Positions 1 through 5,951 of a stretch of 6,018 nucleotides of DNA are shown piece by piece. Position numbers and translations under genes: made by a program. Numbering within the stretch: the first letter of the stretch is position 1; each line of letters begins with the position of its first letter. The notes under the pieces are model-generated. The model saw only the letters and a program-made list of their open reading frames with translations. It searched no databases and was not told where the DNA came from. This DNA is from an uncultured Phascolarctobacterium sp. (GTDB lineage Bacteria > Bacillota > Negativicutes > Acidaminococcales > Acidaminococcaceae): the NCBI GenBank assembly GCA_937901335.1, contig CALCHC010000129.1:1-6018 (forward strand). Direction: 5' to 3'.

Positions 1-27
1 GGACTTCCGTTTGGAAGTCCTTTTTTG
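1..27 (+). terminator. Rho-independent terminator of a gene to the left of the window
   Basis: The window opens with an 8-bp perfect stem, GGACTTCC / GGAAGTCC (1-8 and 13-20), with a GTTT loop, followed directly by six T residues (21-26). This is a textbook intrinsic terminator for plus-strand transcription. The gene it ends lies outside the window. It also insulates sfsA from upstream read-through, so sfsA probably has its own promoter in 28-80, although no convincing -35/-10 pair is visible there. Confidence 0.88.
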
Positions 28-88
28 TTTTAAAAACGCGTTATAAGCACTGTCTAACTGTGTTGTCATAAAATTATGAGGTTATTAT

Positions 89-769
89 ATGTACTATAGT
101 AATATTCAACAAGCAACCTTTTTACGCCGCCCTAATAGATTCATAGCATACATTGAGATTGATGGTAGCGAAGAAGTTTGTCACGTAAAGAATACAGGTC
201 GTTGTAAAGAACTGCTTACGGATAGAGCAACTATTTATGTGCAGCACCATGACGATGATAAACGAAAAACTAAATATTCTTTGATTGCAGTTGAAAAAGG
301 TAATCTGCTTATCAATATGGATAGCCAAGCACCTAACAAGGTTGTAGGTGAATGGATTAAAGAGCAAGAACCTTTTGGTGAAGTTATGCTTTTAAAACCG
401 GAATGTAAGTATGGCAACTCCCGTTTTGATTTTTACTTAGAGACTGCAACAGATAAAATGTTTATCGAAGTTAAAGGCGTTACCTTGGAAGAAGATGGCA
501 TCGTCCGGTTTCCTGATGCTCCTACTGAACGAGGCATCAAGCATTTGGAAGAGCTTGTGGCTTGCAAGAAAGCTGGCTACAAAGCGGCAGTAATCTTCGT
601 TATACAAATGGAAGGTATGCGCCATTTCGAACCTAACTACAAAACTCACCCTGCCTTTGCTGAAGCACTGAAGCGTGCCCAAGCCGCAGGTGTAGAGGTG
701 CTTGCTTATGAGTGTTGCGTAACGCCGGACTCACTAGCAATCGCCAAAGCAATCCCTGTACAGCTTTAA
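89..769 (+). CDS. sfsA: SfsA family protein (sugar fermentation stimulation protein homologue, putative DNA/RNA nuclease)
   Basis: The 226-residue product matches the SfsA family over its full usual length. The N-terminal half forms the OB-like nucleic-acid-binding part and carries the family signature HVKNTGRCKELL (residues 32-43). The C-terminal half has the PD-(D/E)XK nuclease-like core: SRFDFYL (111-117, with D114), then FIEVKGVTLEEDG (125-137, with E127 and K129), and a FPDAPTERGIKHLEEL segment (141-156). All core acidic and lysine residues of the motif are present, so the fold looks intact. E. coli SfsA was first linked to maltose gene expression as a DNA-binding protein; a nuclease role is the current family annotation, and the cellular substrate is not known. 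The start at 89 is supported by GAGG at 78-81 with a 7-nt gap. The methyltransferase gene begins 48 bp downstream on the same strand with no terminator between, so the two are probably co-transcribed. The protein is cytoplasmic, with no signal peptide. Confidence 0.93.
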   Translation: MYYSNIQQATFLRRPNRFIAYIEIDGSEEVCHVKNTGRCKELLTDRATIYVQHHDDDKRKTKYSLIAVEKGNLLINMDSQAPNKVVGEWIKEQEPFGEVMLLKPECKYGNSRFDFYLETATDKMFIEVKGVTLEEDGIVRFPDAPTERGIKHLEELVACKKAGYKAAVIFVIQMEGMRHFEPNYKTHPAFAEALKRAQAAGVEVLAYECCVTPDSLAIAKAIPVQL

Positions 770-802
770 TTACCTGTGATAAACTATACTCATCTAAAAA
801 CG

Positions 803-809
803 AAAGAGG
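803..809 (+). promoter_or_regulatory. Ribosome binding site deciding the methyltransferase start
   Basis: AAAGAGG lies 8 nt before the ATG at 818. The alternative in-frame GTG at 776 starts 6 bp after the sfsA stop, has no comparable purine run before it, and would add 14 residues (MINYTHLKTKEVRI) that are not typical of the PUA N-terminus of this family. The ATG at 818 is therefore preferred. Confidence 0.75.
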
Positions 810-817
810 TTAGAATT

Positions 818-2041
818 ATGCGCAACTACGCAAGATTTTTTATAACTCCTAAAGGCGAGAAGATGGCTCGCACCGGTCATCCTTGGGTATTTGGTGAAGA
901 AGTAACCAAAGTTGAAGGCGAATACCAAAACGGCGACCTGGTTGACGTTGTAACTCATAAAGGTAAATATATTGGCACCGGTTTTGTAAATGACGTGTCC
1001 AAAATCAGAGTGCGCATTATTTCTACTAATACTAATGATAAATTTGACGAAGCGTTCTGGGAACGTCGCCTGCGTTATGCTATTGACTATCGTATGACCG
1101 TAATGGGTGAAAAAGATTTTAACTGCTGCCGTCTTATTTTTGGCGAAGCAGATACTTTCCCTGGTCTTACTGTTGACCGCTTCAATGATATTCTCGTAAC
1201 TCAAACTTTGTCCTTGGGTATTGAAGTGCGTAAAGAAATGCTTTTTAATTTGCTCATTAAGATTATGCGTGAGCTGGGACAAAATATCCGTGGCTTGTAT
1301 GAACGTAACGATGTTAAGATTCGTCGTTTGGAAGGCATGGATGAAAATAAAGGCTTCTTTAAATCTGACTTGCTTGACCCGGAATGCCCCACTACTACTG
1401 AAATCAACGAAAACGGTATTCGTTACACCGTTGATGTAGAAAATGGACAAAAGACCGGTTTCTTCCTCGACCAAAAGTACAACCGTCAAGCTATTGCTAA
1501 AATTGCTAAAGGCAAGAAGATTTTGGACTGCTTCACCCACACCGGTAGCTTTGCTCTGAACGCTGCACAAGGTGGTGCTGCTAAAGTTACTGCTGTTGAC
1601 ATTAGTGCAGAAGCAGTGCGTATGACTGATCACAACGCAAAAATCAATGGTCTCGATAAAATCGTTAAAGGCTTAAAGGCAGACGTATTCGATTTGCTTA
1701 GCGAAATGGCTGAGAAAAAATCTCATGAATATGATTTCATCATCCTCGATCCGCCTGCGTTTACCAAATCCGGTAGCACCGTAAAAAATGCTATTCGTGG
1801 TTATAAAGAAATTAACCTTAAAGCAATGAAGCTTCTTCCGCGCGGTGGTTACTTGGCAACTTGCTCTTGCTCCCACTTTATGAAAGAAGAATTCTTCGTA
1901 CAAATGCTTCACGATGCTGCGAAAGATGCTAATGTAAGCTTGCGTCAAATCGAAGCTCGTCAACAATCTCCTGACCATCCCATTTTGTGGAATGTTCCGG
2001 AAACCTACTATTTAAAATTCTATATTTTCCAAGTTGTATAA
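818..2041 (+). CDS. Class I SAM-dependent rRNA (cytosine-C5) methyltransferase, RlmI/RlmK-type (COG1092)
   Basis: The 407-residue protein is close to the length of E. coli RlmI, which makes m5C1962 in 23S rRNA. In order it shows an N-terminal PUA RNA-binding domain (about 4-75, including GHPWVFGEEV at 20-29 and GDLVDVVTHKGKYIGTG at 39-55); a central linker domain with the GLYERND (159-165) and GQKTGFFLDQ (210-219) signatures; and a Rossmann methyltransferase domain. In the last, motif I is LDCFTHTGSFAL (236-247), the acidic SAM-ribose position is VTAVDIS (257-263, D261), the DPPAF motif is at 311-315, and the catalytic-type cysteine motif is TCSCSHF (348-354). All signature motifs are intact. 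The specific target base cannot be proven from sequence, since close paralogues in this family modify different positions, so no symbol is given. It follows sfsA by 48 bp with no terminator between them and ends in a strong terminator. The start at 818 is set by its ribosome binding site. An open frame extends to a GTG at 776. Confidence 0.92.
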   Translation: MRNYARFFITPKGEKMARTGHPWVFGEEVTKVEGEYQNGDLVDVVTHKGKYIGTGFVNDVSKIRVRIISTNTNDKFDEAFWERRLRYAIDYRMTVMGEKDFNCCRLIFGEADTFPGLTVDRFNDILVTQTLSLGIEVRKEMLFNLLIKIMRELGQNIRGLYERNDVKIRRLEGMDENKGFFKSDLLDPECPTTTEINENGIRYTVDVENGQKTGFFLDQKYNRQAIAKIAKGKKILDCFTHTGSFALNAAQGGAAKVTAVDISAEAVRMTDHNAKINGLDKIVKGLKADVFDLLSEMAEKKSHEYDFIILDPPAFTKSGSTVKNAIRGYKEINLKAMKLLPRGGYLATCSCSHFMKEEFFVQMLHDAAKDANVSLRQIEARQQSPDHPILWNVPETYYLKFYIFQVV

Positions 2042-2045
2042 AAGT

Positions 2046-2078
2046 AAAAAGGATGTACGCAAGCGTACATCCTTTTTT
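2046..2078. terminator. Bidirectional Rho-independent terminator between convergent operons
   Basis: A 9-bp stem, GGATGTACG / CGTACATCC (2051-2059 and 2064-2072), with a CAAG loop has six T residues after it on the plus strand (2073-2078) and five A residues before it (2046-2050), which read as U on the minus strand. It lies 4 bp after the methyltransferase stop and 7 bp after the stop of the convergent MFS gene, so a single hairpin can end both transcripts. Confidence 0.92.
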
Positions 2079-2085
2079 GTTGCTG

Positions 2086-3543
2086 TTAAGCGGATTCTTT
2101 TTTACCTTTAGGTACGGTAATCATAATGGAGATGATTGCCACAATGGTCATGAACACGTTAAAGAGCAGTGCAACAGCTGCTGCATAACGGATGTCAATG
2201 TTATCGGTGCGTCCTAAGAAAAGATTTGCGAACATAACAGTATCGCTGTTACTAAGGGCAGTAAATATTGCCGCGGAAATTGCTACACCAAAAGCAGCTC
2301 CGAGAGAGGACGCCATTTTGTAAATGCCTGCTGCTGACCCGGCTTGTTCTTGGGGAACGTTGGAAAGTGCCGCGTCCGTTGAAGGAGTTGCGTAACAACC
2401 TAAACCAATACCAAAGAGGGTAAAGCCGATAAGAGAAGCAATTACATATTGCCAAGTGTACAGGAAGCTTAAAGAGTTAAGGGCAATGCCCACTGCTGTA
2501 ATAGAGCAGCCAAGAATCATAGGCTTACGAGGACCCCATTTTTGTAAAAGCTTTTCGCCAACGCGAATGGTAGCCAAGATTGCGATTAAGTAACCCAAAG
2601 TAAGCATACCTGCTTGGAGGGAAGTCATGCCTGCTGCTTGTTGAACCAGCGCCAAGGTAACCATAATGGTACCTGCCGCACCGTTCAGCAAGAAGTTAGA
2701 AAGGGTTGCACCAGAATAAGTCTTGTTGCGGAACAGTTTAAAGTCAACGAAAGCATTAGGTTTGGTATCTTCAATTTTGAAGAAGATTAGGAAAGCAACC
2801 ACGAAGATTGCACTTAGGGACATAATCAACGGACTTGTCCAACCAAGCTTAGAGCCTTGACCGATAACAAGGTTAATGGAAACCATAGCTACCATAAAAG
2901 ATACCAATCCGCTCCAGTCAAAATCTTCTTTTTTATCAGTAACGATTTTGCTTTCGGGAGTACCACGAATTAAAAGGTAGCTGATAATGGAGATGATGAT
3001 GGACATCCAGAAAATCCAACGCCAACCAATGGTAGAAGCTACGAAGCCACCAAAAAGGGAGCACAAACCGCTACCACCCCAAGAACCGATGGACCAAAAG
3101 CTTACTGCACGTTGACGTGCGGGGCCATCGTAGTAGGCTTTGATGAGAGCCAAGGTACAGGGCATAATGCACGCTGCGGAAAGACCTTGGATGATTCTGC
3201 CTGCCAAAAGGTAATTTACAGTACCGGTCGGAGTCAAGGCAATCAAGAGAGAGCCAACGATGCTCAAAAAAGTACCTAAGATGGTAATTTTTACGCGACC
3301 AATTCTATCACCTAAACCACCCATGACAACGATGAAGATACCGGAAAAGAGAGCAGTAATACTTACAGCAATATTGCTCCAGTTTTCCGTAATACCAAGT
3401 TCAGCTTGCATGGTGGGAGCGATATTTAAAGTAGTTTGGGCGAAAAGCCAGAAGGTGATTACGCCCAAAACGATACCTAAAAGTAATTTATCGTTACCTT
3501 GGTAAGGAACGACCTGAGTATTTTTGTTCATAATAATACTCAT
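2086..3543 (-). CDS. MFS transporter, DHA2 (14-helix) family, NorB-like
   Basis: The 485-residue, strongly hydrophobic protein has about 14 predicted helices, as in the DHA2 drug:H+ antiporter family. Visible motifs are MFS motif A, GGLGDRIGRVKI (75-86); a motif-B-like segment RIIQGLSAACIMP (116-128, R116); and a glycine-rich helix SIGSWGGSGLCSLFGG (151-166) in place of the usual GPxxGG motif C. From memory, the opening NDKLLLGIVLGVITFWLFAQ, the GLSAACIMP and WSIGSWGGSG segments, and the late YATPSTD and AGIYKMASSLG segments closely track Staphylococcus aureus NorB, a quinolone and biocide exporter. The substrate here is not established, and drug export is only an inference from family. It lies 13 bp downstream of the amidohydrolase on the same strand and shares its promoter. 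The start is uncertain: AAAGG (3552-3548) is only 4 nt from the ATG at 3543 and about 15 nt from the second ATG at 3531 (481 residues). Confidence 0.9.
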   Translation of the reverse strand: MSIIMNKNTQVVPYQGNDKLLLGIVLGVITFWLFAQTTLNIAPTMQAELGITENWSNIAVSITALFSGIFIVVMGGLGDRIGRVKITILGTFLSIVGSLLIALTPTGTVNYLLAGRIIQGLSAACIMPCTLALIKAYYDGPARQRAVSFWSIGSWGGSGLCSLFGGFVASTIGWRWIFWMSIIISIISYLLIRGTPESKIVTDKKEDFDWSGLVSFMVAMVSINLVIGQGSKLGWTSPLIMSLSAIFVVAFLIFFKIEDTKPNAFVDFKLFRNKTYSGATLSNFLLNGAAGTIMVTLALVQQAAGMTSLQAGMLTLGYLIAILATIRVGEKLLQKWGPRKPMILGCSITAVGIALNSLSFLYTWQYVIASLIGFTLFGIGLGCYATPSTDAALSNVPQEQAGSAAGIYKMASSLGAAFGVAISAAIFTALSNSDTVMFANLFLGRTDNIDIRYAAAVALLFNVFMTIVAIISIMITVPKGKKESA

Positions 3544-3556
3544 CTACCTTTCTAAT

Positions 3557-4810
3557 TTATTTTGCCAGCCAAGCACCCGCTGCAAGAAGCATAGTTTCGA
3601 TACCAGTACGCAGGGTGGGATGCAGTGCCGGAGCCCAGAAGGGAGAGTGAGGGCCGGGCAAAGCTGCTACAGTGTTGGCTTTTGCGGCGGCGTCAAATTT
3701 TGCTTGGTCAGTACCACCGACAAACCAGTAAACATAAGGACTACCAAAGGCTAAACCGAAGCGCCCAAAGTCTTCGCTTGCACCAACAGGAGGACATTCA
3801 AAAGCATCTTCACCAAAGTGCGCTTTAAAGGCTTCAGCAATTTTTGCAGTAGCTGCTGCATCGTTAACAGTCAGCGGATAATTGTTGATGGGTTCAAAGT
3901 CAGGTTCTTTGGGTGCGTTGGAAGCGTGAGCTTCAGCAATGCAGATGCGTTTGATGGCATCAAGGACGTGTTCTCGTACATTGGCATCAGTGTTACGTAC
4001 GTTAAGCTTGATTTCCGCAGTTTCAGCAATAATGTTTTCTGCAGTGCCAGCGTGGAATTCGCCAACAGTTACTGCCACTTGTGCTTGGGGAGCAACTTCG
4101 CGGGATACAATGGTTTGCAAACGCAAAACTGCTGCACTTGCCATAACGATGGGGTCAATACCGTTTTGAGGCATACCACCGTGAGCACCTCTACCGTGGA
4201 AGCGTACTAACATACTGTCACCTGCAGTGAGGATTTGTCCAGGACGGTAGCCAACTTTACCTGCGCGATATTGCAGGAGATGTTGTCCAAGGATTACGTC
4301 GGGTTTCGGAAAACGAGTGGTTAAACCATCTTTAATCATTTTATCGGAGCCTTCGGCGGTTTCTTCTGCAGGCTGAAACACAACTAGCAAAGTGCCTTGC
4401 CATAAATCGCGGTGCTTGGATAAAATTGTTGCTGCGCTCAAAAGCCAAGTAATGTGCAAGTCGTGCCCGCAGGTGTGAGCCACAGGAACGGTCTCACCCT
4501 TAGCATTGACTGCAGTACATTTGCTGGCATAAGGAACGCCGTTTTCTTCTTTCATGGGAAGTGCGTCCATATCAGAGCGCAACATAATGGTGGGGCCTGC
4601 TCCGTTTTTCATCAAGCCTACGACACCGGTAACGCCAACGTGTTCTGTAACTTCAAAGCCTGCATCCTTTAAGTGAGAAGCTACAATCTTAGAGGTGCGG
4701 TTTTCTTGCAAACTAAGTTCCGGATGTTGGTGTAAATCTTTATAGACCTCTTCGGCGTAAGGCAGAATCTTTTGAACGGAATCAGCCATTTGGTTAAGAA
4801 AATTGTTCAT
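3557..4810 (-). CDS. M20D family amidohydrolase / metallopeptidase (hippurate-, N-acyl-amino-acid-hydrolase-like)
   Basis: The 417-residue cytoplasmic protein has the full M20D layout. The N-terminal catalytic domain has HQHPELSLQE (27-36), MLRSDMDALPM (76-86) and the metal-binding AHTCGHD (111-117; C114 and H116). Further ligands appear in FQPAEE (145-150; E149/E150) and GQHL (175-178; H177). The lid/dimerisation domain, with GRGAHGGMPQNGIDP (206-220), follows, then GASEDFGRF (343-351) and the late ligand H388 in PGPHSP (385-390). Members are metal-dependent amidases cleaving N-acyl amino acids, hippurate, IAA conjugates, aminobenzoyl-glutamate or N-acetyl-diaminopimelate; the substrate cannot be read from motifs. 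The start is placed at 4810 because AAAGGAG (4826-4820) leaves 9 nt to this ATG but 0 nt to the in-frame ATG at 4819. It is the first gene of a two-gene operon with the NorB-like carrier, suggesting linked hydrolysis and transport. It is complete, with nothing broken. Confidence 0.92.
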   Translation of the reverse strand: MNNFLNQMADSVQKILPYAEEVYKDLHQHPELSLQENRTSKIVASHLKDAGFEVTEHVGVTGVVGLMKNGAGPTIMLRSDMDALPMKEENGVPYASKCTAVNAKGETVPVAHTCGHDLHITWLLSAATILSKHRDLWQGTLLVVFQPAEETAEGSDKMIKDGLTTRFPKPDVILGQHLLQYRAGKVGYRPGQILTAGDSMLVRFHGRGAHGGMPQNGIDPIVMASAAVLRLQTIVSREVAPQAQVAVTVGEFHAGTAENIIAETAEIKLNVRNTDANVREHVLDAIKRICIAEAHASNAPKEPDFEPINNYPLTVNDAAATAKIAEAFKAHFGEDAFECPPVGASEDFGRFGLAFGSPYVYWFVGGTDQAKFDAAAKANTVAALPGPHSPFWAPALHPTLRTGIETMLLAAGAWLAK

Positions 4811-4819
4811 TGCTTTCAT

Positions 4820-4826
4820 CTCCTTT
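4820..4826 (-). promoter_or_regulatory. Ribosome binding site of the amidohydrolase
   Basis: AAAGGAG on the minus strand abuts the first in-frame ATG (4819) with no spacer, which would not work well for initiation. It sits 9 nt from the next ATG (4810), the preferred start. Confidence 0.8.
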
Positions 4827-4864
4827 GTGTGAGAAAGTTTTCAGTTGAAAATAAGATATGACTA

Positions 4865-4893
4865 TCGCAAAGGCAGGTACTGCCTGATTGCGA
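4865..4893. promoter_or_regulatory. Inverted repeat at the transcription start of the amidohydrolase operon (candidate operator or 5' leader hairpin)
   Basis: Two nested arm pairs are seen: TCGCAA (4865-4870) with TTGCGA (4888-4893), and AGGCAG (4871-4876) with CTGCCT (4880-4885), around a GTA centre. A 2-nt GA bulge (4886-4887) is the only interruption in 12 bp of pairing. With the -10 box at 4903-4898 on the minus strand, transcription should start near 4891, at the edge of this repeat. No U-run follows, so it is not a terminator. It could be a repressor operator covering +1 to +27, or a hairpin at the mRNA 5' end that protects the transcript. The choice cannot be made from sequence. Confidence 0.6.
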
Positions 4894-4897
4894 CTTC

Positions 4898-4926
4898 ATT
4901 ATAGTGGGCTAATCTGACAAATTCAA
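4898..4926 (-). promoter_or_regulatory. Sigma-A-type promoter of the amidohydrolase-MFS operon
   Basis: Read on the minus strand, TTGAAT (4926-4921) and a perfect TATAAT (4903-4898) are separated by 17 bp. The predicted start near 4891 gives a leader of about 80 nt before the ATG at 4810. Confidence 0.8.
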
Positions 4927-5011
4927 TAGAGTTTACTTAGTGTTAACCAGTTTCACAAAAACACTACAGCCTGTGAACGGACTAGGAAGTCTGCTTGTAA
5001 AAAGGGTGAAG
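4927..5011. other. Intergenic stretch upstream of the amidohydrolase promoter; no gene seen
   Basis: Together with the leader, this non-coding gap spans about 250 bp (4820-5068). This part has no credible open frame with a ribosome binding site. It contains a 7-bp inverted repeat, TAGTGTT (4938-4944) and AACACTA (4960-4966), and several GTGAA/TTCAC words, e.g. TTCAC at 4952-4956 and GTGAA at 4973-4977. These may be regulator-binding sequences upstream of the -35 box, but they are short enough to arise by chance. Confidence 0.35.
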
Positions 5012-5058
5012 TTGTGAAAAAAAGAAAAGAGGATGCAGTTTTTAAACTGCATCCTCTT
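5012..5058 (-). terminator. Rho-independent terminator of the AbiEi-like operon
   Basis: A 15-bp perfect stem (5027-5041 with 5044-5058; arm AAGAGGATGCAGTTT) is followed on the minus strand by a U-rich tract, TTTTCTTTTTTTT, reading leftward from the stem base. It starts 10 bp after the stop of the 60-residue gene. No T-run follows on the plus strand, so it works only for the minus strand. Confidence 0.9.
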
Positions 5059-5068
5059 AGAGGTTAAT

Positions 5069-5251
5069 TTAAAGTTCAAGTTTGTTCATACCCATATAGA
5101 TTGCTGCCAGCGTTCCTATAGAAAGAGCAACAAGAAGAGCGTATTCCTTGGGAGTGAAACCTTTTTGATATTTGTAAACGCGGTAAATGCCTTTGCCGCA
5201 TAATACGCAAAGCATACCGAACAAGAAAAAAGCAAATAAAATGTTAAGCAT
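5069..5251 (-). CDS. Small two-helix membrane protein of unknown function
   Basis: The 60-residue product is not recognised as a known family. It has two clear hydrophobic segments: residues 2-23 (LNILFAFFLFGMLCVLCGKGIY) written as positions only for its core, and 38-55 (ALLVALSIGTLAAIYMGM). They are joined by a basic loop (R24, K27, K30, K35), so by the positive-inside rule the loop should face the cytoplasm with both ends outside. Cysteines lie at 15 and 18 in helix 1. Its ATG overlaps the stop of the upstream AbiEi-like gene by 8 bp (ATGCTTAA), and AAGGTGG inside that gene lies 9 nt before the ATG, so translation is probably coupled. It is the last gene before a strong terminator. Its size and topology resemble many small membrane proteins, including toxin-like and holin-like peptides, but nothing in the sequence proves such a role. 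It is judged real because of its ribosome binding site, overlap and terminator. Confidence 0.72.
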   Translation of the reverse strand: MLNILFAFFLFGMLCVLCGKGIYRVYKYQKGFTPKEYALLVALSIGTLAAIYMGMNKLEL

Positions 5252-5864
5252 TTAATATTCCCACCTTATACATATTTTTATAAATCTTGTCAGGATAGTA
5301 ATCTAAGTATTTTTCAATTTCTTTAAATTGTAAGTTAGATTTTTGGATGTAATCTTTAAGCTTGTTATTTAAGGAAGAACCCTCAAGTTCAGATAAAGAA
5401 TCTATATCTTTGATTAAGTCTAAAAATTGTAAGGTTAAATGATTGGCGGAGGTTACTTCTATTTTTGGTTTTCTTACGATGATGGTAGATTGTGCTAATT
5501 TTACTTCTCGATAATCTTTGGTCGCTTTGTTAGTAACAATATCATATTTCATGGGAACTTGAGTTGTTAAACCAACAGCATTAGCAAAATATACACCACT
5601 GATATAACCGCATTGTTCTCTGCTTTCATCAAGCAGGTATTTTTCTTTGACAACACGGTTGAATGAAAGTTGACTACCTGATTTGAAAATAGTAGTTTCT
5701 GGAATGAAGTATATTCCAGTGTCGTAACGAACAAGCAATCCGCCATCAACTAACTTTTTGATTTGTTGACGAAGGTTATTGTAACTCATACCTTCTATAC
5801 TTAAATTAGAAAGGAAGATTGGTTCGTTAGGTTGATATTTATATTTTAGATATTCGTATAGCAT
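5244..5864 (-). CDS. AbiEi-like / DUF6088-type winged-helix protein (type IV antitoxin-like transcriptional regulator)
   Basis: The 206-residue protein resembles the AbiEi antitoxin/DUF6088 group. An N-terminal winged helix (about 1-56) has the recognition-helix segment MSYNNLRQQIKKLVDGGLL (26-44) and a wing VRYDTGIYFIPE (45-56), the usual 'one gets rule, then G-x-Y' pattern of these antitoxins. Next comes the conserved core ISGVYFANAVGLTTQVP (88-104), then YDIVTNKATKDYREVKL (107-123) and IIVRKPKIEV (128-137). The C-terminus (about 140-206) is helical and charged. In type IV abortive-infection systems, AbiEi represses its own promoter and is normally followed by the AbiEii nucleotidyltransferase toxin. 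Here the next gene is a 60-residue membrane protein instead. The start at 5864 has GGAGAG (5876-5871) 6 nt upstream. The gene is much more AT-rich than its neighbours (13 G+C in 5281-5340 against 32 in 4141-4200), which suggests transfer. The family call is from pattern memory and was not searched. Confidence 0.72.
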   Translation of the reverse strand: MLYEYLKYKYQPNEPIFLSNLSIEGMSYNNLRQQIKKLVDGGLLVRYDTGIYFIPETTIFKSGSQLSFNRVVKEKYLLDESREQCGYISGVYFANAVGLTTQVPMKYDIVTNKATKDYREVKLAQSTIIVRKPKIEVTSANHLTLQFLDLIKDIDSLSELEGSSLNNKLKDYIQKSNLQFKEIEKYLDYYPDKIYKNMYKVGILNA

Positions 5865-5876
5865 TTTAATCTCTCC

Positions 5877-5915
5877 AATAACAAAAGGGAAGGAATAAAC
5901 TTCTTTGTTGTTATT
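5877..5915. promoter_or_regulatory. Imperfect inverted repeat between promoter and start of the AbiEi-like gene (candidate autoregulatory operator)
   Basis: The 16-nt arm at 5877-5892 (AATAACAAAAGGGAAG) pairs with 5900-5915, whose reverse complement is AATAACAACAAAGAAG. This is 13 of 16 identical, with an 8-bp perfect outer part and a 7-bp spacer. The distal arm reaches into the -10 box and covers the predicted start near 5906, while the other arm abuts the ribosome binding site. AbiEi proteins are known to repress their own promoters by binding inverted repeats, so this is the natural candidate site. The binding itself is inference. Confidence 0.5.
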
Positions 5916-5941
5916 ATAGTATTTAGAGAGAGGTTAGTCAA
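5913..5941 (-). promoter_or_regulatory. Strong sigma-A-type promoter of the AbiEi-like operon
   Basis: On the minus strand, TTGACT (5941-5936) and a perfect TATAAT (5918-5913) are 17 bp apart, one base from full consensus. Transcription should start near 5906, giving a leader of about 42 nt before the ATG at 5864. Confidence 0.88.
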
Positions 5942-5951
5942 TGAGACACGT

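Noticed and set aside
28..80. Promoter for sfsA
   Set aside because: AT-rich words such as TTATAA (41-46) and TAAAAT (69-74) are present, but none has a -35 partner at a proper distance, so no promoter is reported.
794..1633. Long open frame (279 codons) on the minus strand opposite the methyltransferase gene
   Set aside because: It is antisense to a fully convincing gene, has no ribosome binding site or recognisable domain, and its composition is that of a reverse-frame shadow.
3818..4210. 130-codon plus-strand open frame opposite the amidohydrolase
   Set aside because: It lies wholly inside a gene with intact catalytic motifs on the other strand and has no supporting promoter or ribosome binding site.
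4838..4851. Short inverted repeat TTTTCA-GT-TGAAAA in the amidohydrolase leader
   Set aside because: The 6-bp arms are AT-rich with a 2-nt loop and are too weak to call a hairpin or operator.
4941..4958. Possible Rex-like site on the minus strand (TTGTGAA, 5-nt gap, TTAACA)
   Set aside because: The spacer is one base off and the second half-site is degenerate, so it is not distinguishable from chance in AT-rich DNA.
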